A stretch of 11,037 nt of DNA from CAZWZG01 sp964638245 (GTDB taxonomy: Bacteria; Pseudomonadota; Alphaproteobacteria; Rhodobacterales; Rhodobacteraceae). A model generated the notes under the pieces. It saw nothing but the letters and a program-made list of their open reading frames with translations. It made no database searches and had not been told where the DNA came from. The stretch spans positions 1 to 11,037 of the forward strand of contig CAZWZG010000102.1 in assembly GCA_964638245.1 (NCBI GenBank), written 5' to 3'. Made by a program: the position numbers and the translations under genes. How positions within the stretch are numbered: the first letter of the stretch is position 1; the number at the start of each line of letters is the position of its first letter. This document shows positions 1 to 6,006 of this stretch, piece by piece.

Positions 1-105
1 TTAAGCCCTTGCGCCTAGCCGCGTAAGGCGGGGTTCGCAGGCACCTGGCAACAGAAGCCTGCATCTAATCCTTGCAATCTGACCCCGCTCGGCCATGGTT
101 TGCTC

Positions 106-765
106 ATGCGTTCGATTGCTTTTGCTTTTGCCCTTTTGACCAGCCCGATTGCCCACGCCTGTGACACGGCCCTGGTCCTTGCTGTCGATGTCTCGAACTC
201 GATTGATTTCAACGAATACGACCTGCAGGCCGGAGGGATCGCCGACGCGCTGCTCGATCCGGTCGTTCGTGATGCTTTGGTCAACGGTCAAAGCGCCCTC
301 GCCGTGGTCCAATGGTCCGGTGCAGATCAGCAGGTGCTCTCAATTCCGTGGCGTCGCATTACGAGCGAGGCCGACGCAGACGCGTTTTCTGCTGAAGCAC
401 GTTCCATGCGCCGTGCGATCATCAATTCCAACACCGCCATCGGCAGCGCGATCACCTTCTCGGCGGCGTTGTTTGATGAGGTTCGTGACTGCGCCCGCCA
501 TGTCATCGACATTTCTGGCGACGGGCATGACAACGCACAATCGATGCCCGAGCAGGCCAGACGCGCTGCCGAACGGCGCGGAATCGAAATCAACGGGTTG
601 GCGATCGAGCGGGTCGGCCTGGCCATCACCAATTTCTACCGCCAGCGCGTCATCACGCGGAACGGATTTGTCATGACCGCCCGCGGGCATATCAACTATG
701 GCGACACCCTGCGCGAAAAAATGCGTCGGGAACTGACCAAAGCGATAGCAATGGCCGGTCCTTAA
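106..765 (+). CDS. DUF1194 family secreted protein (von Willebrand factor A-like)
   Basis: This 219-residue protein of unknown role is probably exported to the periplasm. Residues 1-18 form a Sec signal peptide with the sequence SPIAHA before the predicted cleavage, leaving Cys19 as the first mature residue. A lipobox is not convincing because position -3 is Ala and -2 is His. A MIDAS-like metal site is visible: D28-x-S30-x-S32, Thr110 in NTAIGSA, and D135 followed by SGDG at 137-140. The pattern and length fit the DUF1194 family, a vWA relative with no established biochemical function. Cys19 and Cys129 could form a disulfide. I chose ATG 106; an in-frame TTG at 100 would add two residues, and neither has a clear Shine-Dalgarno. 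The gene is convergent with the VPLPA-CTERM gene and the two stops overlap in TTAA (762-765). The family call is firm and the function unknown. Confidence 0.88.
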   Translation: MRSIAFAFALLTSPIAHACDTALVLAVDVSNSIDFNEYDLQAGGIADALLDPVVRDALVNGQSALAVVQWSGADQQVLSIPWRRITSEADADAFSAEARSMRRAIINSNTAIGSAITFSAALFDEVRDCARHVIDISGDGHDNAQSMPEQARRAAERRGIEINGLAIERVGLAITNFYRQRVITRNGFVMTARGHINYGDTLREKMRRELTKAIAMAGP

Positions 766-1391
766 CTCGCGCGTCGCCGTCGCGTGACCGCCGCGAGCCC
801 GCCAAACCCTGCGATCAGAACCCAGCCCGCCGCCGGCAATGGTATCGGCGCGATCTCGGCAATCGGTTGTGTTTGTGTCAAGGCGCGGCCGCGGAAGCCA
901 CGGCTTTGGAAGCCGTCCGGGTTCGGCTTAAACAGTGCCGCATCAACCTCGGTCAAATAGTAGCTTCCTTTGTCCTCAACCGAAACGACCTCATACGTTT
1001 GGAGGTCTTCGTCGAGAAACTCACGATACCGGGCCGTCAACCTTTGGATCACGAGGGTTCCGTTGTCGACGATCGCATCAAGGATGAAAGTCGTAAACGC
1101 GTCCCCGCTACCAAGTGAAAAAAGCTCTGATCCGTCGGTGAACGAAAACCCCCATGACACGACCTCCGATGGGTCGTCGCCGGTTTTCACAATGCTATCG
1201 TCGCTATCGATTTCGATAAAGCCTGTCACCGACCACGGTGTGCTCGAAGGATTTACACCGTCATAGTCCGTGTACTGGCTTTCGAATACCTCGGCATCGC
1301 CACTGGAAAGATCAAAGTTAAACACCGTCGACGCCGAAGCGGGTCCAATCAGCGCCGCTGCAACGGCGGCAGACCAAAATGCGAGTTTCAC
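762..1391 (-). CDS. VPLPA-CTERM sorting domain-containing surface protein
   Basis: This 209-residue secreted protein probably depends on an exosortase. Residues 1-20 are a signal peptide ending near PASAS. The body (about 22-175) is acidic, polar and probably beta-rich, and shows no catalytic motif I recognise. The C-terminus is a classic tripartite sorting signal: PIPLPA at 182-187, a hydrophobic helix at about 188-202, and the basic cluster RRRR at 204-207. This matches the VPLPA-CTERM variant of PEP-CTERM, known from Rhodobacterales, where an exosortase of the XrtD type is thought to process it. No exosortase lies in the window. The start is a GTG at 1389-1391 with AGGAGG five bases upstream. 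A longer in-frame reading to 1577 would bury the signal peptide inside the protein, so I rejected it. Its ligand or function is unknown. Confidence 0.85.
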   Translation of the reverse strand: MKLAFWSAAVAAALIGPASASTVFNFDLSSGDAEVFESQYTDYDGVNPSSTPWSVTGFIEIDSDDSIVKTGDDPSEVVSWGFSFTDGSELFSLGSGDAFTTFILDAIVDNGTLVIQRLTARYREFLDEDLQTYEVVSVEDKGSYYLTEVDAALFKPNPDGFQSRGFRGRALTQTQPIAEIAPIPLPAAGWVLIAGFGGLAAVTRRRRAS

Positions 1392-1396
1392 GTCTT

Positions 1397-1402
1397 CCTC
1401 CT
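1397..1402 (-). promoter_or_regulatory. Shine-Dalgarno that fixes the GTG start of the VPLPA-CTERM gene
   Basis: Read on the - strand these bases are AGGAGG, separated by AAGAC from the GTG at 1389-1391. A perfect ribosome binding site at ideal spacing just before a signal peptide decides this start over the upstream in-frame ATGs. Confidence 0.8.
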
Positions 1403-1552
1403 GACCCGCAATACGGGCGGAACTCATCACCATTTGCGAAGAGTTAACCAAGAAAAGCCCTTCATTCGAAGGAAATGCCGAGATTTGGCCGAAACGGCCC
1501 GTGACTGTCGCCAGGGCCACACCAATACCCCCAACGATTTGGGTTTGTTCCA

Positions 1553-1569
1553 GAATCGCAATGCGATTC
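1553..1569. promoter_or_regulatory. 17-base perfect palindrome upstream of chrA (candidate operator)
   Basis: GAATCGCA, one central A, then TGCGATTC form an 8-base perfect inverted repeat with a 1-base centre, located 60 bases before the chrA start. The arm length and tiny centre suit a dimeric regulator site better than an RNA hairpin. Shorter inverted repeats lie nearby at 1459-1472, 1487-1499, 1530-1543 and 1590-1605 (the last with one mismatch). No confident -35/-10 pair was found, and the candidate regulator is not encoded in the window. Confidence 0.35.
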
Positions 1570-1629
1570 CGACACACTCCAATGGTAGTCCCTCTTGCAA
1601 AAGGGGTGCGGGCCTTCGATAGGGAACCA

Positions 1630-2895
1630 ATGGGAACTCAGCCAAGTCTCACAGATTTGACACGCGTTTTCGCGCGCATAGGGCTTTTGTCCTTTGGCGG
1701 TCCAGCAGCGCAAATATCCCTTATGCATCGCGAATTGGTCGACACGCGAGGATGGCTGGACGAGGCGCGGTTTCTCAACGCGCTCTCCTTCGCGATGCTC
1801 TTGCCGGGCCCTGAGGCGATGCAGCTGGCGACCTATGCCGGGTGGAGGCTGCACAGTGTTATCGGCGGTCTGATTGCCGGCCTTCTGTTTGTTCTCCCCG
1901 GCGCGATCGTCGTCGCGGGCCTTGCTGTGATCTATGCATACTTCGGCAGCGTCCCGTTGGTTGCAGCGGCGTTTCTGGGCGTTCAAGCGACGGTCGTCGT
2001 CATCGTGCTGCAGGCCTTGCTCCGCATTTCGACTCGGGCCCTGAAACGAGGGATGGATTGGGTCATTGGCGTTGCAGCCTTTGTTGGCATTTTTGCGTTT
2101 GTAGTACCTTTCCCGGCAATCATCGCTGTAGCGGGCCTCGTTGGCGCAATGCTCCCAACGATGGCAGGTGAATACCAGCCACCGCCCTCTGCCAAGCGAG
2201 CAAGAACAGCGCCTGCAGTGTTGATTTGCTTATTCGCATGGGCCGCCCCCATTGTAGTCCTTTACATCATGAACGCCGATCTTCTATTTGATATCGCGAT
2301 ATTTTTCTCGAAGCTTGCGGTGGTCACGTTTGGCGGCGCCTACGCCGTCCTTGCCTATATGACCCAAGAAGTCGTTTCAGATTTCGGCTGGATCACAACG
2401 GAAGACATGCTCATTGGCTTGGGGCTGGCGGAGACAACGCCCGGCCCTCTGATCCTTGTCACTGAGTTCGTTGGGTTCCTCGCGGGTTTCAAGGAGGGCG
2501 GCCTCGGGCTTGGCCTACTTGCGGCTCTGGTCACGCTGTGGGTGACCTTCGTCCCCTGCTTTCTGTGGATTTTCGCTGGCGCCCCCTACCTCGAAGCCCT
2601 CACCGGGCAACCACACCTCAAGGGCGCACTCGACGGGGTCACAGCCGCCGTTGTGGGCGTCATGCTCAATCTGGCCATCTGGTTCGCCGTTCATGTCTTT
2701 TTCAACGAAGTCGCACAGTCGGCCATCGGCCCTGCCTCCCTGCCAGTACCCACCTTGGACAGTTTCGATCCTATCGCTGTCGGTTTCGCGATCGGCGCTG
2801 CAATCCTTCTGTTGTTCTTCAAAGTCGACCTGTTGCGCGTGCTGGTCCTTGCCACACTGGCCGGACTCGCGATCGGGGCACTTGGTCTGACGTAA
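1630..2895 (+). CDS. chrA: Chromate efflux transporter ChrA (two-domain CHR family)
   Basis: This 421-residue inner-membrane transporter belongs to the CHR superfamily. Known members export chromate from the cytoplasm, driven by the proton motive force. It has the full two-domain (long-chain) architecture. The N-terminal CHR domain carries LSFGGP at 20-25 and LPGPEA at 58-63. The C-terminal CHR domain carries FGGAYAVL at 234-241 and TTPGPL at 269-274. About ten hydrophobic helices are visible. A charged cytoplasmic-looking linker, rich in Lys, Arg and Pro, lies at about 180-193. The ATG at 1630 follows AGGGAA five bases upstream; in-frame codons further upstream encode a Pro/Arg-rich stretch unlike the family, so they were not used. 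No chrB-type regulator is adjacent. It may be solitary or expressed with the downstream sspB, but a 61-base gap with a possible promoter argues against co-transcription. The substrate is inferred from the family only. Confidence 0.92.
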   Translation: MGTQPSLTDLTRVFARIGLLSFGGPAAQISLMHRELVDTRGWLDEARFLNALSFAMLLPGPEAMQLATYAGWRLHSVIGGLIAGLLFVLPGAIVVAGLAVIYAYFGSVPLVAAAFLGVQATVVVIVLQALLRISTRALKRGMDWVIGVAAFVGIFAFVVPFPAIIAVAGLVGAMLPTMAGEYQPPPSAKRARTAPAVLICLFAWAAPIVVLYIMNADLLFDIAIFFSKLAVVTFGGAYAVLAYMTQEVVSDFGWITTEDMLIGLGLAETTPGPLILVTEFVGFLAGFKEGGLGLGLLAALVTLWVTFVPCFLWIFAGAPYLEALTGQPHLKGALDGVTAAVVGVMLNLAIWFAVHVFFNEVAQSAIGPASLPVPTLDSFDPIAVGFAIGAAILLLFFKVDLLRVLVLATLAGLAIGALGLT

Positions 2896-2903
2896 CGCAG
2901 CCA

Positions 2904-2932
2904 CTGGCATTCGATCCCGAATCTTCTATGCT
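2904..2932 (+). promoter_or_regulatory. Possible sigma-70-type promoter for sspB
   Basis: CTGGCA (2904-2909) and TATGCT (2927-2932) are separated by 17 bases, each matching 4 of 6 consensus positions. They place a transcription start roughly 17 bases before the sspB ATG. The match is weak, so this is only a candidate. Confidence 0.25.
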
Positions 2933-2956
2933 CGCGTCGAAGCGCAGAGGACGCAT

Positions 2957-3415
2957 ATGACGCAGATGATTGACTATGGCGGGCTGATGCATCGCGCGAT
3001 GCGCAGCTTGATCCAAGAAGTGCTAAGCGACGTCGCCAAGGATGGACTTCCGGGCGAACACCACTTTCTGATCACCTTTGACACAAAGCACCCGTCCGTG
3101 GTGATGGCCGACTGGCTTCGTGAGCGCTACCCGGAAGAGATGATGATCGTTCTGCAGAACTGGTTTGAAGACCTTGCCGTGGACGATGACGGGTTCGCTG
3201 TGACGCTCAACTTCGGGGATCATCCCGAGCGGCTGGAGATCCCGTATCGTTCGATCCTAACCTTCGTGGATCCATTCGTTGAGTTCGGCTTGCGGTTCGA
3301 AACGCCCGAGGACGGAGACGAACCGCCTGAGGATGACCCCACAGGCGACGACAACGACGAAACCCATGTGGTCGAAGAGGCCGAGGTCGTCAGTCTGGAC
3401 AAATTCCGCAAATAG
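2957..3415 (+). CDS. sspB: SspB family ClpXP protease adaptor
   Basis: This 152-residue cytoplasmic adaptor binds degradation-tagged substrates, such as ssrA-tagged proteins, and tethers them to ClpXP. Residues 1 to about 115 form the SspB fold, seen in the segments HHFLITFDT (35-43), MMIVLQNWFEDL (62-73), FAVTLNF (80-86) and IPYRSILTFVDP (95-106). A strongly acidic, disordered-looking linker follows (about 116-142). The extreme C-terminus VVSLDKFRK (144-152) is a short conserved tail of the kind that docks on the ClpX N-domain; this role is inferred from the adaptor family. The ATG at 2957 has AGAGGA at 2946-2951, five bases upstream. The protein is shorter than a typical ATPase partner and has no catalytic site, as expected for an adaptor. 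It is followed after 71 bases by the unknown-function gene at 3487. Confidence 0.9.
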   Translation: MTQMIDYGGLMHRAMRSLIQEVLSDVAKDGLPGEHHFLITFDTKHPSVVMADWLRERYPEEMMIVLQNWFEDLAVDDDGFAVTLNFGDHPERLEIPYRSILTFVDPFVEFGLRFETPEDGDEPPEDDPTGDDNDETHVVEEAEVVSLDKFRK

Positions 3416-3474
3416 GCGCTGCCTTTCCCTTCTTTTGCCATGTTCCGCGTGCACGCTTTACCCGGTGAGCAAAG

Positions 3475-3480
3475 AGGAGG
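3475..3480 (+). promoter_or_regulatory. Strong Shine-Dalgarno that supports a TTG start
   Basis: AGGAGG lies six bases before the TTG at 3487. It is the strongest ribosome binding site on the + strand here, and no ATG or GTG lies close by in frame, so it settles the unusual start codon. Confidence 0.8.
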
Positions 3481-3486
3481 GAGACC

Positions 3487-4074
3487 TTGTTTTTCAAGGC
3501 CCTGAAGAGAAAACCCGCGAGCGATTCTGAACCCGTCCGTCTGCATGCGGCCCTTGCCGTGCTGCCTGTGAAGATCGGGGATCAGGACGCCGAGGACGTG
3601 TTTGCGCGCCCTTTGGCCCAACAGCTTCTTGCGACCGGACTGGGCACAGTGACCGGCGCGCATAAGCGCTATGCTAAGTCCGGCGAAAGCCACGCTGTCG
3701 CCCTCGAGATGTCGCTGGTGCGCGCGGACCTTGGAACACTCAAAGAAGTTGCGCGCCTTCTAGAGCATCTCGATGCGCCGTTGGGGTCGAGCATTTTTTT
3801 CACCGAAACCGGCACCACACATCTCTTTGGACGCACCGAGGGGCTTGGTATCTTTGCCGATGCCACGCTCGGCGAAGACGACCGTTTTGCTCTGCTTGAG
3901 GCGTGCACGGATGCGCTTGGTGCCGACGCGGTCTATCAAGGCAGCGCGATCGTCGACAAAAACCATGTCTTCTACTTTTACGGCGACAGCTTCAACACGA
4001 TGCAAAACGCGTTGAGCTACGTCATGCGTCATGATCCACGCTGCAGCGGAGCATTCGCGCGGCGACTGACCTGA
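3487..4074 (+). CDS. Conserved protein of unknown function, TTG start
   Basis: This 195-residue, probably cytoplasmic protein lacks a signal peptide or membrane helix; the N-terminus MFFKALKRKP is short and basic. I do not recognise a named domain. Visible blocks are GTVTG at 53-57, an alternating hydrophobic strand-like segment ALEMSLVRADL at 72-82, LLEHLDAPLGSSIFF at 91-105, GLGIFADA at 119-126, VFYFYGDSF at 161-169, and a tail HDPRCSGAFARRL at 182-194. The GTVTG ... DAPxGSxI ... DPxCxGA layout reminds me of a poorly studied bacterial family whose members carry GTVTGGG near the start and PLCQGA near the end. That is recollection, not a database match. The gene lies 71 bases after sspB and 116 before fumC, so it could share a transcript with sspB. 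The TTG start is backed by AGGAGG. It is clearly a real gene of unknown function. Confidence 0.75.
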   Translation: MFFKALKRKPASDSEPVRLHAALAVLPVKIGDQDAEDVFARPLAQQLLATGLGTVTGAHKRYAKSGESHAVALEMSLVRADLGTLKEVARLLEHLDAPLGSSIFFTETGTTHLFGRTEGLGIFADATLGEDDRFALLEACTDALGADAVYQGSAIVDKNHVFYFYGDSFNTMQNALSYVMRHDPRCSGAFARRLT

Positions 4075-4083
4075 AACGCATAC

Positions 4084-4131
4084 CGGAAAGGGGTACGCCC
4101 CCTCTCCGACCCTCTCCCCGCGCTCGCGCGG
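4084..4131. repeat. GC-rich double hairpin / REP-like element between genes
   Basis: The first hairpin pairs CGGAAAGGGG (4084-4093) with CCCCTCTCCG (4099-4108), one mismatch, loop TACGC. It starts 10 bases after the preceding stop, so it may act in termination, but there is no T-tract. The octamer CCCTCTCC occurs twice (4100-4107 and 4110-4117). The second structure, CCGCGC-TC-GCGCGG (4118-4131), is a perfect 14-base inverted repeat. The wording resembles known extragenic palindromic repeats built on CCCTCTCC arms, but only one copy is visible here, so the repeat status is inference. Confidence 0.35.
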
Positions 4132-4132
4132 A

Positions 4133-4161
4133 TTGCACGCACTGCGCGTCCTGCCTATAGC
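4133..4161 (+). promoter_or_regulatory. Candidate sigma-70 promoter of fumC
   Basis: TTGCAC (4133-4138) and TATAGC (4156-4161) are separated by exactly 17 bases, each matching the consensus at 4 of 6 positions. This predicts a transcript starting about 20 bases before the fumC ATG at 4191. It also lies just downstream of the hairpin region, which would insulate fumC from the upstream genes. Confidence 0.5.
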
Positions 4162-4190
4162 TGTGCCAAAGATCAGCCAAGGAGAGGGTC

Positions 4191-5582
4191 ATGGCCGAAA
4201 CGCGCACGGAAACCGATAGTTTTGGACCGCTAGAGGTTCCAAGCGACAAGTACTGGGGCGCCCAGACTCAACGCTCGATCATGAACTTCCCGATTGGCTG
4301 GGAAAAACAGCCTGTGGCCGTCGTTCGCGCGCTTGGCGTGATCAAACAGGCCTGCGCTGAGGCAAATACCGCTGCGGGCGCCCTTCCAAAGGAGATTGGC
4401 GAGGCCGTTCAATCCGCGGCAAGTGAAGTTGTTGCGGGCAAGTTTGACGACAATTTCCCGCTGGTCGTCTGGCAAACGGGGTCGGGCACGCAGTCCAACA
4501 TGAACGCCAACGAAGTCATCGCGAACCGTGCGATCGAGATCTTGGGTGGTGTCATTGGCTCCAAGGACCCGGTGCACCCCAATGATCACTGCAACATGGG
4601 CCAGTCGTCCAACGACACCTTCCCGACGGCCATGCATATCGCAACGGCGATGACCGCGCGTGATGTCACGCTTCCCGGCCTGAAAAAGTTGCACGCCGCA
4701 CTTGAAGCGAAAGTTGCCGAGTTCGACGGGATCATCAAGATCGGGCGCACCCATACGATGGACGCCACGCCTCTGACACTGGCACAAGAGTTCTCGGGCT
4801 ATGCCCATCAGGTGGCCAAATCCATCGAGCGGATCGAGGCCGCGCTTGGCGACATTTACGAACTTGCACAAGGCGGCACCGCTGTCGGCACTGGCTTGAA
4901 CACGCGTCCCGGTTGGGGCGAAGAGGTTGCTGCGAACATGGCGCGCATCACCGGCCTGCCCTTCGTGACAGCACCCAACAAGTTCGAGGCCCTTGCAGGC
5001 CATGACGCGATGGTCGCGATGTCGGGCGCGTTAAAGACTGCGGCCACCAGCCTGTTTAAGATCGCCAACGATATCCGGCTTCTTGGATCGGGCCCGCGCT
5101 GTGGTCTGGGCGAGCTGATGCTGCCTGAAAACGAACCCGGTTCTTCGATCATGCCCGGCAAGGTCAACCCGACCCAATGCGAGGCGATGACCCAGGTCTG
5201 TGCGCATGTCATCGGCAATGACGCCGCCGTCGGCTTTGCCGGAAGTCAGGGCCATTTCGAACTGAACGTCTACAAGCCGATGATGGCCTATAACGTGCTA
5301 CAGTCCATGCAACTGATCGGGGACGCTTGCGTTGCCTTCACCGACAACTGTGTCGCTGGCATCACCGCGAACGAAGAGCGGATCGGCAAACTGATGCGCG
5401 AAAGCCTGATGCTGGTGACCGCACTGGCCCCGACGATCGGCTATGACAATGCGACCACGGTGGCCAAGACGGCACACAAGAACGGGACAACGTTGAAAGA
5501 AGAAGCGGTCAACCTTGGCTTTGTGGACGAAGTCACGTTTGAATCCGTGGTCCGTCCCGAAAAGATGATTGGCCCGAAATAG
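4191..5582 (+). CDS. fumC: Fumarate hydratase, class II
   Basis: This 463-residue cytoplasmic enzyme catalyses reversible hydration of fumarate to L-malate in the TCA cycle. It acts as an iron-independent homotetramer in the class II fumarase / aspartase superfamily. All signature regions are intact: SGTQSNMNANE at 98-108, GQSSNDTFPT at 137-146, GRTHTMDATP at 185-194 with catalytic His188, and the superfamily signature GSSIMPGKVNP at 317-327 with catalytic Ser318, Lys324 and Asn326. The numbering of His188 and Ser318 coincides with that of E. coli FumC and the length is normal. The ATG has AAGGAG six bases upstream, and a promoter candidate lies at 4133-4161. The DUF4169 gene begins 8 bases after the stop, so fumC probably heads a three-gene operon. 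Aspartase and argininosuccinate lyase are relatives, but the overall sequence is clearly fumarase. Confidence 0.97.
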   Translation: MAETRTETDSFGPLEVPSDKYWGAQTQRSIMNFPIGWEKQPVAVVRALGVIKQACAEANTAAGALPKEIGEAVQSAASEVVAGKFDDNFPLVVWQTGSGTQSNMNANEVIANRAIEILGGVIGSKDPVHPNDHCNMGQSSNDTFPTAMHIATAMTARDVTLPGLKKLHAALEAKVAEFDGIIKIGRTHTMDATPLTLAQEFSGYAHQVAKSIERIEAALGDIYELAQGGTAVGTGLNTRPGWGEEVAANMARITGLPFVTAPNKFEALAGHDAMVAMSGALKTAATSLFKIANDIRLLGSGPRCGLGELMLPENEPGSSIMPGKVNPTQCEAMTQVCAHVIGNDAAVGFAGSQGHFELNVYKPMMAYNVLQSMQLIGDACVAFTDNCVAGITANEERIGKLMRESLMLVTALAPTIGYDNATTVAKTAHKNGTTLKEEAVNLGFVDEVTFESVVRPEKMIGPK

Positions 5583-5590
5583 CGCACACC

Positions 5591-5779
5591 ATGGCCGCCA
5601 AGATCATCAACCTCAAAGCGCGCAAGAAAGCGCTGGCGCGGAACGCTAAGGTGCGTCAGGCGGATGAAAATGCCGCCAAACACGGACGCACGAAGGCGCA
5701 GCGTAATGCGGACGTGGAAGCCCGCGTGCGCGCAGAATTCCTTTTGGATGCGCATCGCCGAGACGACCCAGAGACGTGA
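5591..5779 (+). CDS. DUF4169 family small basic protein
   Basis: This is a 62-residue, highly charged protein with many Lys and Arg residues and no membrane segment. The N-terminal KIINLKARKKALAR and the following AxxNAAKHGRTKAQR pattern (about 26-39), with the C-terminal LDAHRRD (52-58), match the DUF4169 family, which is conserved in alphaproteobacteria and has no known function. It is probably one or two helices; nucleic-acid binding is possible from charge alone but unproven. It starts 8 bases after the fumC stop and ends in a 4-base overlap (GTGA) with the ribbon-helix-helix gene, so the two are likely translationally coupled and co-transcribed with fumC. No strong Shine-Dalgarno precedes the ATG; ribosomes terminating on fumC may reinitiate. 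Confidence 0.88.
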   Translation: MAAKIINLKARKKALARNAKVRQADENAAKHGRTKAQRNADVEARVRAEFLLDAHRRDDPET

Positions 5780-6006
5780 CCGCGCGGCCCAAGAAGCACT
5801 CGCTCACGCTCAAGGGGCACCGCACGAGCGTGTCCCTTGAGGACGAATTTTGGGACGCGTTCGTGGCCATCGCGAAACAGGACGGCCGCGCCTTGAATGA
5901 TCTTGCGGCAGAGATCGACGCGGCCCGGGGTGCAGAGCGCGGTCTTGCCTCAGCCATCCGGATCTACGTGTTCAACCGCCTGCGCGCCGCGTCAAACGAA
6001 GCCTGA
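5776..6006 (+). CDS. Ribbon-helix-helix domain protein (RHH_4 type)
   Basis: This 76-residue protein is a predicted DNA-binding dimer. The segment RTSVSLEDEFWDAF (16-29) looks like the beta strand and first helix of a ribbon-helix-helix fold. It is followed by VAIAKQDGRALNDLAAEID (30-48) and a C-terminal helix with LASAIRIYVFNRLR. The FWDAF motif and spacing resemble the alphaproteobacterial RHH_4 family. The start is a GTG that overlaps the DUF4169 stop by 4 bases. Its target is unknown; autoregulation or control of its neighbours is inference. Its last 35 bases overlap, tail to tail, the 3' end of the P450 gene on the other strand. The RHH-plus-small-basic-protein layout superficially resembles a toxin-antitoxin pair, but the conserved link to fumC argues for a housekeeping role. 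Confidence 0.9.
   Translation: MTARPKKHSLTLKGHRTSVSLEDEFWDAFVAIAKQDGRALNDLAAEIDAARGAERGLASAIRIYVFNRLRAASNEA

Noticed and set aside
1..312. A 103-codon open frame on the - strand overlapping the DUF1194 gene start
   Set aside because: The DUF1194 protein has a signal peptide and MIDAS motif on the opposite strand, while this frame has no ribosome site or recognisable sequence. Bases 1-99 otherwise show nothing I can support.
762..1577. A longer 271-residue version of the VPLPA-CTERM protein
   Set aside because: It would place about 62 residues in front of the signal peptide. The perfect AGGAGG before the GTG at 1391 supports the short form.
3435..3463. Promoter for the unknown gene at 3487, with TTGCCA as -35
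   Set aside because: The -35 matches 5 of 6 positions, but no acceptable -10 lies 16-18 bases downstream (TTTACC or TTACCC).
4230..5003. A 257-codon open frame on the - strand opposite fumC
   Set aside because: It lies wholly inside fumC, whose family signatures are all intact. The antisense translation is Arg/Gly/Val/His-rich with no family features and arises from the GC codon bias.
5591..6006. Toxin-antitoxin module made of DUF4169 and the RHH protein
   Set aside because: The 4-base overlap and RHH fold are suggestive, but the first protein resembles no known toxin, and the DUF4169 family is known from alphaproteobacterial chromosomes rather than mobile regions. The layout is reported as an observation, not a toxin-antitoxin call.
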